Below are positions 12,408-20,618 of a DNA stretch of 30,120 bases, one piece after another. A model generated the notes under the pieces. The model made no database searches, was not told the origin of the DNA, and saw only the letters and a program-made list of their open reading frames with translations. The stretch is from Anaerolineae bacterium (GTDB taxonomy: Bacteria; Chloroflexota; Anaerolineae; JAFGEY01): the NCBI GenBank assembly GCA_016931365.1, contig JAFGEY010000467.1, positions 1-30,120 on the forward strand, in the 5' to 3' direction. Every line of letters begins with the position of its first letter. Within the stretch, counting starts at the first letter, position 1. The position numbers were made by a program, and so were the translations under genes.

Positions 12408-13547
12408 GTGAAAATCATCGATCTGATCACACAAACCTTTCGCTACACCTCTAGCATCGTTCACGACTCAGAGGGTCACACCCATCCCGGCCCCAAACAC
12501 GAGGCCAGGCAAACCTTGCTGCGCATCGTCACCGACGAGAGCATCGAAGGCTATGCCTTTGGCGCGAACGCCCAGGCGATCCAGAGTCTGATCAAACCCA
12601 TGCTCGTCGGCCAGGACCCGTTCTACCGAGAGCGCATCTGGCAGGCGATGAAGGAGCGCCAGCGCCTCAACCTGGGCACCCTCTCCGATCGCGTTTTGTG
12701 CGCCGTCGATCTGGCGCTGTGGGATCTGGCCGGGCGTGCAGTGAACCAGCCCGTCCACAAGTTGCTCGGTGCGTACCGCGATACGGTGCCTGCCTATGCC
12801 AGCACCATGTGCGGCGATGACCTGCCCGACGGCCTCGACACGCCAGAAGCCTATGCCCGGTTCGCCATCGAATGCAAGGCGCGGGGCTATCCGGCCTTCA
12901 AGTTGCACACCTGGCAGCCGCCCACCTCCGGCGCGCCGAGCGTCAAGCACGACCTCGCCGCGTGTGCTGCCGTGCGCGAGGCAGTCGGCGATGAGATGCC
13001 GCTGATGCTCGATCCATTTCATTACTACAGCCGCGAAGAGGCGCTGGCATTGGGCAAAGGGCTGGAAAAGCTCAGTTATTACTGGATGGAAGAGCCGATG
13101 GACGAGCACAACACCTCGTCGTACGTCTGGTTGAGCGACCAGCTCGCGCTGCCCATCTGCGGGCCGGAAACCGCCGAAGGGAAAATGGCTACCCGCGCCG
13201 AGTGGATTGTGCGCAATGCCGCCGACATCAGCCGCGGCGGCACAGGCGATGTGGGCGGCATCACCCCATTGATAAAAATCGTGCATCTGTGCGAGTCGTT
13301 CGGCATACGGATGGAAGTACATATGGGCGGAGTCGGCAACCTGCACGTGCTTTGCGCGATGGGCATTCCCGGCGAGTTTTACGAGCGCGGCCTGCTGCAC
13401 CCCTTTGTCAATTACGAGCAGCCCCCGCCCTGGCTCGATGCCATCGACGATCCGATGGACGAACAAGGCTACGTCCACGTCTCGCCGAGGCCGGGGTTGG
13501 GACAGGAGATCAACTTTGACTATATCCGCGACAATCTGATCTCCTGA
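12408..13547 (+). CDS. Enolase-superfamily (mandelate racemase/sugar-acid dehydratase) protein
   Basis: 379 aa with the two-domain enolase-superfamily plan: an N-terminal capping domain (1 to about 120) and a modified TIM barrel. Metal ligands are Asp202 (LMLDPF), Glu228 (YWMEEP) and Glu254 (CGPET). Acid/base candidates are Lys165-x-His167 (AFKLHTW) and the Asp273/His305 pair (ADISRGG, MEVHMGG), the mandelate-racemase subgroup arrangement. The family abstracts the proton alpha to a carboxylate; most relatives in sugar clusters are acid-sugar dehydratases. Following a beta-L-arabinofuranosidase, an aldonate (arabinonate-like) substrate is a reasonable inference but unproven. Translation starts at GTG12408 after GGAG (12393-12396). 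It converges with the amidohydrolase gene 27 bases downstream. Confidence 0.88.
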   Translation: MKIIDLITQTFRYTSSIVHDSEGHTHPGPKHEARQTLLRIVTDESIEGYAFGANAQAIQSLIKPMLVGQDPFYRERIWQAMKERQRLNLGTLSDRVLCAVDLALWDLAGRAVNQPVHKLLGAYRDTVPAYASTMCGDDLPDGLDTPEAYARFAIECKARGYPAFKLHTWQPPTSGAPSVKHDLAACAAVREAVGDEMPLMLDPFHYYSREEALALGKGLEKLSYYWMEEPMDEHNTSSYVWLSDQLALPICGPETAEGKMATRAEWIVRNAADISRGGTGDVGGITPLIKIVHLCESFGIRMEVHMGGVGNLHVLCAMGIPGEFYERGLLHPFVNYEQPPPWLDAIDDPMDEQGYVHVSPRPGLGQEINFDYIRDNLIS

Positions 13548-13574
13548 CCACCGGCTGCGACTGGCATCTATTCA

Positions 13575-14795
13575 TCATTGCCCCAGCCCGTATAGCCTCA
13601 CAGCGTTGTCGCGCAAGACCAGGCACGCCAGTTCCTCGGCACGGGAGCGCGCGATTTGCCCGGCCTGGATCATCCGCGTCAGGGCCAGAGCCAGCGCCTC
13701 GCGCGCGGTGCGGGCCGTGAGCCAGACCTTCTCCTCCCAGTCAGCGAGCGGGGTGTCGTCGGGGTATGCATCCGTGCCAAAGAGAATTTTTTCTGGATAC
13801 CACTCGAGCCATTCTTCCAGCACCCGGCTGAGCGCGCGGGTCGAGCGTAAGAACGTCTGCGACGAAAAGTCGGCGTATACGTTAGGCTTGATCAACATCA
13901 CACCAGCCTCACGTTCAAACGGCCAACCCCCGTGGAGCATGACAAAATTCGTTTCCCGCAAAGTTGCATCGTTGAACACCGACTCTAAAAGCAGAGGGTT
14001 GGAACCGCTGATGTTGAAATACGGATCTGCCCCGATCCCCGTATGGATGTGGACAGCAAGCCCCAGCCGGCCGGCCTCGCGAGCCACGGTACGAAATATC
14101 AAGTCCTGCAGAGCCTTGTCGTCTGCTATAGATGGCTTTCCGCCTCGAACATAGCGTTCATAGATAGACTGGGCCTCTGCAACTGGAACGTTCGCAATGT
14201 CGAGGGGCCGGCGGTAGGCGATGCCGAACTTGATTGCCACAGCGCCGTCGGCCTTCCATTGCTGGAGCTGCGTTGGCACGACTTGATTGATGTACTCATC
14301 CAGAGTGGCTGGTGCCTTGCCAGAACCGAGATTGCTTCCCATTGCCTGGGTCGCCTCGAAGGGGAAGAGAAGCCCGTCGGCGTACGGGACCCAGAGGAAT
14401 CGTGGCCCGGTCTGGCCGGAGCCCAGTTCCGGCATGTTAACGAGCATGACCTCAATGCCGGCTTGATCCAGAACCCACGCCGGATAATCCACTCCCTTTT
14501 GCTCCATAAGGCACAGCTTAGCCTTGAGCGCCTCGCACACATGGTCATCCGCCATGTCGTCGTGCCCGTAACCGTAGAGGGCGCGCCACGCTTCGACATA
14601 CTCGGGGTTGGTCACCCGCAGACGGACCGGGTAAGGGAATGGCGTCTTGCCGAGCGGATCGGGGCGCTCCGACTCGGCCGGGTCCGGTTTGCGGGCAGGC
14701 AGTGCGTGTGCGTGATGATCAACTGCCTTGATCTGTTGAATCGCCGCGAAGAGTTCTGGGTCGGGGGAAATCATAGCCTTTATTACCTCTCTCAT
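13575..14795 (-). CDS. Amidohydrolase-family metal-dependent hydrolase (PF04909-like)
   Basis: 406 aa TIM-barrel hydrolase. Metal-site motifs in order: HxH near the N-terminus (VDHHAHALP, His28/His30), a later His in AVHIHTG, another in VMLHGGWP, and the C-terminal Asp in ILFGTDAYPD. PF04909 members include lactonases (gluconolactone/fucono-lactone hydrolase type) and decarboxylases, so a sugar-lactone role beside sugar dehydratase and dehydrogenase genes is plausible. Residues 37-55 carry an extra charged insert after the HxH strand. The start is uncertain: ATG14795 lies 3 bases after the preceding stop, whereas ATG14774 (7 residues shorter) follows a GAGAGAGG stretch and may be the true start. 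It is the last gene of a three-gene minus-strand operon. Confidence 0.85.
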   Translation of the reverse strand: MREVIKAMISPDPELFAAIQQIKAVDHHAHALPARKPDPAESERPDPLGKTPFPYPVRLRVTNPEYVEAWRALYGYGHDDMADDHVCEALKAKLCLMEQKGVDYPAWVLDQAGIEVMLVNMPELGSGQTGPRFLWVPYADGLLFPFEATQAMGSNLGSGKAPATLDEYINQVVPTQLQQWKADGAVAIKFGIAYRRPLDIANVPVAEAQSIYERYVRGGKPSIADDKALQDLIFRTVAREAGRLGLAVHIHTGIGADPYFNISGSNPLLLESVFNDATLRETNFVMLHGGWPFEREAGVMLIKPNVYADFSSQTFLRSTRALSRVLEEWLEWYPEKILFGTDAYPDDTPLADWEEKVWLTARTAREALALALTRMIQAGQIARSRAEELACLVLRDNAVRLYGLGQ

Positions 14796-14798
14796 ATT

Positions 14799-15632
14799 TC
14801 AATCCAGGACTGCTTTCTCAAACAGCCAGTAAAACAACCTTTCCGGCAGCAACCGGCGGAAAAGCGTCACCTGCCAGGCATCTCCGCCGACCGGATAGCG
14901 CAGCCGCCAACTGCCATCCGTCGCCGCGCGGTAAATGGTCCGCGCCACGACCCGTGGCAGCGTGGCATTGCGCATGGCCGCCTCTCCGGCGCATTTTTCT
15001 CCACGTTTCAGGATGCCGCCATACGCTTCCATCAATGTCGTGCTGTCTGCTGTATCCAATGAGCGATCGTAAAAGTCGGTCTTGATGACGCCCGGTTCAA
15101 TGAGCTTGACTCTGATGTTCAGCGGCTTGAGTTCGTACTGCAACGCCTCGGAAAAACCCTCAACCGCCCACTTGGTGCTGTTATAGACGGTGTAAAGTGG
15201 GAAACCAATCCGCCCGCCCATCGAGGCCACGTTGACCAGCACGCCGCCTTTTTGCTTGCGGAAAAGGGGCAGAAATTCGCGCGCGACCTCCATCAGTCCG
15301 AACACGTTGGTGTTGAACTGGCGCGTTATCTGCGCCTGGGTCGTCGCTTCAAACGGGCCATACACGGCATAACCGGCATTGTTCACCAGCACATCAATTT
15401 TCTGGTACCTGTCGAGGGCATATTGAATGGCCGCGCGAATGGACAGGCCGTCCATCACATCCAGATGCACCAGATCCGGCAGGCCTTTTTCATGCAGCGG
15501 TGTGCAGCGACTTGCGGGATTGCGCATCGTGGCAATGACATTCCACTTGTGCTCGAAAAAGTACAGTGCGGCCTCCAGGCCAATGCCGCTGGACGTGCCG
15601 GTGATCAATACCGTTTTGTTCGCGTTGTGCAT
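14799..15632 (-). CDS. Short-chain dehydrogenase/reductase (classical SDR)
   Basis: 277 aa NAD(P)-dependent oxidoreductase. The cofactor motif TGTSSGIG is at 11-18, NNAG at 84-87, and the catalytic Ser137, Tyr150 and Lys154 (YNSTK) are all present. Residues IEPGVIKTDF match the usual post-catalytic segment of SDRs similar to 17-beta-HSD-type enzymes. The start is ATG15632 because GGAGGG lies 4 bases before it and this leaves a clean 26-base gap from the upstream gene; the longer open frame to 15761 would overlap that gene by about 100 bases. The substrate is unknown, with oxidation of a sugar alcohol or lactol suggested only by the neighbours. Confidence 0.92.
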   Translation of the reverse strand: MHNANKTVLITGTSSGIGLEAALYFFEHKWNVIATMRNPASRCTPLHEKGLPDLVHLDVMDGLSIRAAIQYALDRYQKIDVLVNNAGYAVYGPFEATTQAQITRQFNTNVFGLMEVAREFLPLFRKQKGGVLVNVASMGGRIGFPLYTVYNSTKWAVEGFSEALQYELKPLNIRVKLIEPGVIKTDFYDRSLDTADSTTLMEAYGGILKRGEKCAGEAAMRNATLPRVVARTIYRAATDGSWRLRYPVGGDAWQVTLFRRLLPERLFYWLFEKAVLD

Positions 15633-15658
15633 GTTCCCTCCATTCGATAAAAGCTGCA

Positions 15659-16894
15659 TCAGCCACCCACGACCTGCATGGCGATGCGCGCCCATGCAAA
15701 AAGACGTTCCGGCTCGTAGCGCACCGTGCTGATGTCTTTCAGAATGAACTCTAGCGGACACCCGCGCCGATCACAAATATCCCGCGTGGCAACCAGATCT
15801 GCCCGAACCTGATCGGGACTGAATGGGTCCATTGCCAGGAAGGCCGGGTTGGGCTTGCGGGAGTAGACCAGGTCGCCGCCGATCTCGGCCGCGCCGCGCT
15901 CCTGGTTGACCCAGGGACTCATGGACACCTTGCGCACGTTCGGGATCAGACGCACTTGAGCCATTTTGCCGTCGAGCGGATCGCAGCAGCCATAGTACAC
16001 CAGCCCAAAACGAGCACAAATGCGACTGGCATAATCCACCTCGAATTCTTTGAACATGGCGGGAGAGACAGTGGAAAACATCTGCGCAAGCCCGAACATC
16101 CAGATGTCCTTTGTTCGCGGTTTCTCGGGATCGTATCCAGGAGCGGGCAGATCGTCCGTATAGGCGCCTGTGCAATGGATCAGGCTTTGGAGTTCGCACA
16201 GCAGTCCCTGTTCCTCCAGTTGATCGAGCATGCCCAGATAGCCGTCCGTCATCCGGGCCAGCAAACGATGGATAAAGTCGGGCTTATCCACCAGCGCGTA
16301 AAGCGCGTTCTCGACGCCCATCCAGGTGCTGATGGGATCCCACAACGACAGATACGGATCGACACCCCACGATCGAACCTCAAGCAAACCATCGAAAAGC
16401 TCGTGCGCGACGGTCAGACGGCGTTCGGTCTCGAATGGATCGTGGCTGATCTGAGGCGCGTGGATCTTGTCCAGGTCTTCTTTGTGCTGAAATTGGTTCT
16501 CGTACCTGTGGCCCACGACATCGTTGGCGGGATCGGTCACAGCAGTTTGCTCCAGCACCCCGACGCCAAAGCCAGTGTTGTGGACCGCCTTGGGCACCCG
16601 CACAAATGGTTCTACCACCATATCCACCGGGAAATGCGCCCATTGGAAAAGCACACGCCGGAGATATTCCTCATATCTGCGGCATTCGGCATCGCCGCAT
16701 TGCAGGGTCAGTTCGCCGTTGAGGTTCATCTCGTTCCAACAGACCTGGTCGATCATCACCATCGGACGCGTTGGCTTGCAGGCATTGAGCTTGCGCCACA
16801 GAGCGCGCTTTTCCTCTTGCACCGGCAACGCAGCGATTTCCGCCACACGAGCTGCCAGTTCTCGCACAATTGTCACATCCTGCCTGTTCAGCAT
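15659..16894 (-). CDS. URO-D-like protein of the YGCCDPL type
   Basis: 411 aa, URO-D/methyltransferase-like barrel, clearly distinct from the protein at 7249. Recognisable features are the Cys-containing strand SLIHCTGAY, the motif VYYGCCDPLDGKM, the following IPNVRKVSMSPWVNQ, and a C-terminal LKDISTVRYEPERL. The CC-containing motif is characteristic of an uncharacterised URO-D-like family often found in carbohydrate gene clusters. The His/Cys residues may bind zinc as in corrinoid methyltransferases, but no corrinoid protein gene is present here. It has a Shine-Dalgarno AAAGGA 9 bases upstream. It is the first gene of the minus-strand operon and is read from the promoter at 17038-17066; a second TATAAT lies at 16918-16913 without a clear -35. 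Confidence 0.82.
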   Translation of the reverse strand: MLNRQDVTIVRELAARVAEIAALPVQEEKRALWRKLNACKPTRPMVMIDQVCWNEMNLNGELTLQCGDAECRRYEEYLRRVLFQWAHFPVDMVVEPFVRVPKAVHNTGFGVGVLEQTAVTDPANDVVGHRYENQFQHKEDLDKIHAPQISHDPFETERRLTVAHELFDGLLEVRSWGVDPYLSLWDPISTWMGVENALYALVDKPDFIHRLLARMTDGYLGMLDQLEEQGLLCELQSLIHCTGAYTDDLPAPGYDPEKPRTKDIWMFGLAQMFSTVSPAMFKEFEVDYASRICARFGLVYYGCCDPLDGKMAQVRLIPNVRKVSMSPWVNQERGAAEIGGDLVYSRKPNPAFLAMDPFSPDQVRADLVATRDICDRRGCPLEFILKDISTVRYEPERLFAWARIAMQVVGG

Positions 16895-17037
16895 AGTTTA
16901 TTTTCCTTTCAGATTATATCGAATTGGTTTCCCAGCCCATCTCGCGTGCAAAAGCATAGAGGCGCGCGCCGGATTCGGGCCTGGACACGCAAGAAATCAC
17001 TTCCACCGGATCTTATTTTGTTTTCAATTTCGGTATA

Positions 17038-17066
17038 ATTATATCATTTGCCGTGACACCTGGCAA
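17038..17066 (-). promoter_or_regulatory. Promoter of the URO-D/SDR/amidohydrolase operon with operator-like palindrome
   Basis: On the minus strand TTGCCA (17066-17061), 17-base spacer and TATAAT (17043-17038). Superimposed is an inverted repeat TTGCC-N9-GGCAA (17048-17066) that covers the -35 box and spacer, a good position for a repressor operator. The resulting leader is about 135 bases. The A/T core here also reads TATAAT on the plus strand (17034-17039), so the region may be divergently active. Confidence 0.6.
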
Positions 17067-17111
17067 GGCTATGTCTACCTTTAGTCACGCCAGAGCAAAT
17101 TGACGCACCGC

Positions 17112-17139
17112 TTGTATTTGACCGAAAATCAGGTACAAT
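17112..17139 (+). promoter_or_regulatory. Possible promoter of the Gfo/Idh/MocA gene
   Basis: TTGTAT (17112-17117), 16-base spacer, TACAAT (17134-17139), 43 bases before the ATG. A moderate match to consensus; the rest of the 286-base divergent intergenic region holds no ORF. Confidence 0.4.
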
Positions 17140-17181
17140 CGACCAGGAATACCCAAACACTAGAATGGAGGCACACAAGAA

Positions 17182-18345
17182 ATGAGAGACTTGAAGATCG
17201 GTGTGATCGGTTCCGGCGGGCGCGGCAGCCTGGCCAGATACGCGCACAGGCCCCAGGATGGCTCCCGCGTCGTTGCCTGCTGTGATGCAAACGACGCCGT
17301 ATTTGAAAGAAACAAAGCGTGGTATGGCGATGACATCCTGACGACAACAGACTACCGCGAATTGCTCGCGCAAGACCTGGATGCAGTTTTCGTGACCACG
17401 CCCGACTATTTGCACAAAGAACACGCCGTAGCCGCACTACAAGCCGGCAAAGCCGTGTACCTGGAAAAGCCGATGGCCATCACCATCGCGGGGTGTGATC
17501 GGATCCTGCAAACCGCGCGAGACAACAATGCCAAACTTTACCTGGGCCACAACATGCGCCACTTTGACGTGATCCTCAAAATGAAAGAGTTGATCGACGA
17601 GGGCGCAATCGGTCAGGTCAAGGTCGCCTGGTGCCGGCATTTCGTCTCTTATGGCGGCGACGCTTATTTCAAAGACTGGCACGCCGACCGGCGAACAGCA
17701 ACAGGGCTGCTGCTGCAAAAAGGCGCGCACGACATCGACATTTTGCACTGGCTGTGTGGAGGGTATACGAAAATGGTCACTGCCATGGGCGGACTGACGC
17801 TATATGACCGGATTGCCGACCGCCACGATCCCAGCGAACGGGGTGACGCCAGTTTTGTCCGAGACAACTGGCCGCCGCTCAGCCAGAAAGGACTGAACCC
17901 CGTGATCGATGTGGAAGACATCTCGATGATGTTGATGAAACTGGACAACGGCGTCCTGGCTTCCTACCAGCAATGCCACTATACCCCGGATGCCTGGCGC
18001 AACTATACGATCATCGGCAGCGAGGGCCGGATCGAGAATTTTGGCGACGGCATTGGCGATGACTCGTGCGTGCGACTGTGGAACACGCGCAGCGACCGCT
18101 ACAGCGCAGAAGGCGATCAAGTCTTCCATCTTGACCCAAAAACGGGCGGGCATGGCGGAGGGGATCCGAGCATCGTCGCCGAGTTTTTGCGCTACGTGCG
18201 CGAGGGCGGCGCGATCAAGACTTCACCGGTCGCGGCCCGTTACAGCGTCGCTGCGGGTTGTATGGCCACAGAGTCGTTGCGCAACGGTTCTGTGCCGATG
18301 GCCATCCCCCCGTTGAGCCAGGAGTTGATCGATTATTTTCAATAA
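17182..18345 (+). CDS. Gfo/Idh/MocA-family NAD(P)-dependent oxidoreductase
   Basis: 387 aa. An N-terminal Rossmann fold has the dinucleotide motif IGVIGSGGRG, and the family signature EKP occurs at 95-97 (YLEKPMAI). The C-terminal alpha/beta domain contains KGAHDIDILHW, the position of the usual catalytic Lys/Asp/His set. Members oxidise or reduce sugars, inositols and sugar acids with bound NAD(P). Divergent transcription from the URO-D/SDR operon and closeness to the arabinofuranosidase suggest a role in the same sugar pathway. A strong GGAGG (17167-17171) lies 10 bases before the ATG. No signal peptide (no Tat motif), so the protein is cytoplasmic. The exact substrate cannot be read from the sequence. 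Confidence 0.92.
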   Translation: MRDLKIGVIGSGGRGSLARYAHRPQDGSRVVACCDANDAVFERNKAWYGDDILTTTDYRELLAQDLDAVFVTTPDYLHKEHAVAALQAGKAVYLEKPMAITIAGCDRILQTARDNNAKLYLGHNMRHFDVILKMKELIDEGAIGQVKVAWCRHFVSYGGDAYFKDWHADRRTATGLLLQKGAHDIDILHWLCGGYTKMVTAMGGLTLYDRIADRHDPSERGDASFVRDNWPPLSQKGLNPVIDVEDISMMLMKLDNGVLASYQQCHYTPDAWRNYTIIGSEGRIENFGDGIGDDSCVRLWNTRSDRYSAEGDQVFHLDPKTGGHGGGDPSIVAEFLRYVREGGAIKTSPVAARYSVAAGCMATESLRNGSVPMAIPPLSQELIDYFQ

Positions 18346-18402
18346 AACACAGTATTTTACCGCAAAGAAAAGACATTTTCTAGTCCCAGGAGCTGATGAA
18401 AA

Positions 18403-18678
18403 ATGCTCGGAAAAGAATATTACGCCAATGGACAAAGAGTATACCAACTCGAAGAAAACATCCTGACCTACTATTTCAAAAATGGAGCTATCAAAGCAGC
18501 AGGAAGATATCAAGATGGCCAGATGGAAGGAGAATGGCGGTTTTATCGAGAAACAGGAGCGCTGTGGCAGATAGGGCACTTGAAAAATGGCAAGAAACAT
18601 GGCACCTGGATCAGGTATAGCAAAGAGAATCGTATTGAATATGAAGCCATATTTATAGATGGAAAGGAGAAAAAGTAG
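18403..18678 (+). CDS. Small MORN-repeat / YwqK-like protein
   Basis: 91 aa. At least three MORN-type repeats can be seen: YYFKNGAIKAAGRYQDGQMEG, WRFYRETGALWQIGHLKNGKKHG and TWIRYSKENRIEYEAIFIDG. Proteins of this form are annotated as YwqK-family antitoxins. No toxin partner is recognisable next to it. The gene is markedly richer in A/T than the neighbours, which suggests recent acquisition. AGGAG (18388-18392) precedes the ATG at 10 bases. The following methyltransferase gene starts on the base after this gene's stop codon, so the two are translationally coupled. Confidence 0.75.
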   Translation: MLGKEYYANGQRVYQLEENILTYYFKNGAIKAAGRYQDGQMEGEWRFYRETGALWQIGHLKNGKKHGTWIRYSKENRIEYEAIFIDGKEKK

Positions 18679-19452
18679 ATGCGGATCGATCAAGATCGAA
18701 TCCGAGCTATCCTCCAGGCCGAACATTCCTACTATGGCGGGCGCGACGCTATCCGCGTCGACGCCCGCTGGTATCCCGGTTGGCAGCACATCATTGCGCC
18801 GCAGCTTTCACCGGCGATGCACGTCCTCGACGTGGGCTGCGGGGATGGTGGCTTTTTGTTGGAGCTCAATTCAAGCTTCCGTACCGGCCTCGGGATCGAC
18901 AACGATCCCAAGCACATCCGGATGGCTGAAGCGGCGAAACGCGAACAAGGCATCACAAGCGTGGATTTTCTCCTGCTGGATTACCCAACCGAAATCGCAC
19001 GACTGGAGCCAGCGTCGTTCGATATGGTGGTTTCGCTGCGCGGCCCGGTCGGTGACACGGCTGAGAGCGTCCAGGCTGCCTATCACCTGCTCCGCCCCGA
19101 AGGGCTGTTGTACTGCGAGGAAATCGCCGAACGGCATCAAAAAGAAGTGGCGGAGATATTCCCCGAGCTTTCTCAACATAGCCAGGCAGGCCGCACGGCT
19201 GATCGAGTCATAGCGTTGTTTGAACAAAACGGCTTTGACGTGCGCCTGACCACCGACGTGTTCACCAAGTGGATCTATCCAGATGTGTATGCGTGGGTGG
19301 AACTAATCAGCAGCCTCTGGACGTGGTTAGGCATTCCACTGCCCGCGCCGGATGACCCCCGCATCGCCCGGTTTGCGGAACGAAATACCATAGCCACAGG
19401 CGAGATCGAAACCACGCATCACGTCGCCTGGATCGCCGGCGTCAAGATGTAG
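18679..19452 (+). CDS. Class I SAM-dependent methyltransferase
   Basis: 257 aa. Motif I VLDVGCGDGGFL (about 50-61), the acidic ribose-binding residue in GLGIDND, FDMVVSLRGPVGD as motif IV, and LLRPEGLLYCEE after it. Resembles Methyltransf_11/25 enzymes; the substrate is not evident. The ATG directly follows the TAG of the MORN gene, with GGAAAGGAG as a shared ribosome site inside that gene's end. After its own TAG the same frame continues into the remnant of a PLP enzyme, which suggests a rearrangement right at the 3' end of this gene. Confidence 0.88.
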   Translation: MRIDQDRIRAILQAEHSYYGGRDAIRVDARWYPGWQHIIAPQLSPAMHVLDVGCGDGGFLLELNSSFRTGLGIDNDPKHIRMAEAAKREQGITSVDFLLLDYPTEIARLEPASFDMVVSLRGPVGDTAESVQAAYHLLRPEGLLYCEEIAERHQKEVAEIFPELSQHSQAGRTADRVIALFEQNGFDVRLTTDVFTKWIYPDVYAWVELISSLWTWLGIPLPAPDDPRIARFAERNTIATGEIETTHHVAWIAGVKM

Positions 19453-19743
19453 GCACTTGACCCCGCCGATATGACCATCGACGCGATGCCCTTTTGCATC
19501 GCGGAGCAGAAACGCCGCATCCGCGAATGGATCGGCGAAGGCATCGTCCGCGCCAGCATCGGGCTGGAAAGCGCAGATGACTTGATCCGCCATTTGGACC
19601 AGGCGCTGCGCGCACACACTTTTAAGGGCTGGGTGGGGCCAACAGCCTATCATATCCTAAAAAAAGCTGAGAAAATAAACGTAAATATACACAAAATGCG
19701 AAAACTCGCAAGTTGCAGCATAGACCTATCTATGGTAAACTAG
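19453..19743 (+). pseudogene. C-terminal remnant of a Cys/Met-metabolism PLP-dependent enzyme
   Basis: Reading from just after the methyltransferase stop, the peptide ALDPADMTIDAMPFCIAEQ, then IGEGIVRASIGLESADDLIRHLDQALRA matches the C-terminal signature of cystathionine gamma-synthase/lyase and related enzymes (consensus HPASMTH, then G-I-x-x-G-L-V-R-L-S-V-G-I-E-x-x-x-D-L-I-x-D-L-x-Q-A-L). All catalytic parts (PLP lysine and the N-terminal domain) are missing. An ATG at 19471 opens a 90-codon frame whose last 35 codons run into AT-rich intergenic DNA. Most likely a decayed gene end; a functional peptide is unlikely. Confidence 0.65.
19713..19741 (+). promoter_or_regulatory. Promoter of the GTPase signalling operon
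   Basis: TTGCAG (19713-19718), 17-base spacer, TAAACT (19736-19741). The spacer contains a small inverted repeat CATAG-N6-CTATG (19719-19734), a possible operator. An A-rich stretch (about 19657-19697) upstream could act as an UP element. The leader to ATG19821 is about 70 bases and ends in a strong GGGGAGGT ribosome site. Confidence 0.6.
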
Positions 19744-19820
19744 ACATGTACTCTGGATATTTCGACATATTCACTGTGCCAGGTTTGTCTGGTTGAATCT
19801 ACAGCTAAAGGGGAGGTCAA

Positions 19821-20615
19821 ATGAGCAACGAAAAACGGCCACAACCCAGACCGACGCCGCAGCCTTCGGGAGAGCAAATCGCACCACCGACAAGCGCTAC
19901 GCTCAGCCCGGCTAAAACGCCTACGCCGGAGCCTGTCCAGGATCGCGCCGAACTGGATCGCGTGCGCGAGATCATCCTCGGCCCGGACATCGTTCAGCAG
20001 CGATTGCGCAAGCCAGAAGTCGACCGCCTGCGCGAAATCCTCTTTGGCGCGCAAATGGAAGAATACGAGCACAATTTCTCCGATCTGCGTCGCGAGATGG
20101 AGCGCGTGCTCACCGACCTGCGCCAGGCGCAAAACAGCATAGGCGAATTTGAGACAGCCCAGACCAAGCGCGTCGAGGCTCTGGAGCGCGAAATTCACCG
20201 CACCCACGAAGAAATGCGCCGCGACATCGAGCGCCTGCGCGCCCAGGAGCCGCTGCTGCAACAACTGCTCACCCAACTCAGGCAGCAGGAAATGCAGGGG
20301 AAAACGATCTCTGAACACAGCGGCGAACTGCGCGACACGTTGGCTCAACAAGAGCGCGACCTGCGCACGCTGCGCAGCGCAGTGGGTGAAAGTCGCGAGC
20401 AGAGCGAGCGCAAACTCGACGCCCTCAGGCGCGAGCTGCGCCAGGCTGAAGATGGCCTGCGCGTCGAACTACGCCGCGTCGCCGACCGGCTTGGCGATCA
20501 GAAAACCGACCGTCGCACACTGGCCGCTATGCTGATGGAGATCGCCACCCGGCTGGAAACGGGCGCCAGCGTCACCGGATTGCTGGAAGGGCTGACCAAC
20601 GCCCCTGAAGGATAA
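19821..20615 (+). CDS. Coiled-coil protein, first gene of the GTPase operon
   Basis: 264 aa, soluble. Residues 1-42 are Pro/Thr-rich and disordered. Residues 45-77 contain two copies of a short motif (DRVREIILGPD at 46-56 and DRLREILFGAQ at 68-78). From about 80 to 230 the chain is an almost continuous, highly charged coiled coil with heptads of Leu and many Arg/Glu. A conserved-looking tail DRRTLAAMLMEIATRLETG (230-248) ends the protein. The same short motif recurs at the N-terminus of the next protein ([11 protein letters not shown]). The function is unknown; it may be a scaffold or adaptor between the membrane protein and the GTPase. A strong ribosome site GGGGAGGT precedes the ATG, and the next gene follows after 3 bases. 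Confidence 0.82.
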   Translation: MSNEKRPQPRPTPQPSGEQIAPPTSATLSPAKTPTPEPVQDRAELDRVREIILGPDIVQQRLRKPEVDRLREILFGAQMEEYEHNFSDLRREMERVLTDLRQAQNSIGEFETAQTKRVEALEREIHRTHEEMRRDIERLRAQEPLLQQLLTQLRQQEMQGKTISEHSGELRDTLAQQERDLRTLRSAVGESREQSERKLDALRRELRQAEDGLRVELRRVADRLGDQKTDRRTLAAMLMEIATRLETGASVTGLLEGLTNAPEG

Positions 20616-20618
20616 TGG

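Noticed and set aside
15956..17038. Plus-strand open frame (360 codons) opposite the URO-D-like gene
   Set aside because: Shadow of a gene with a clear family signature and promoter; no ribosome site.
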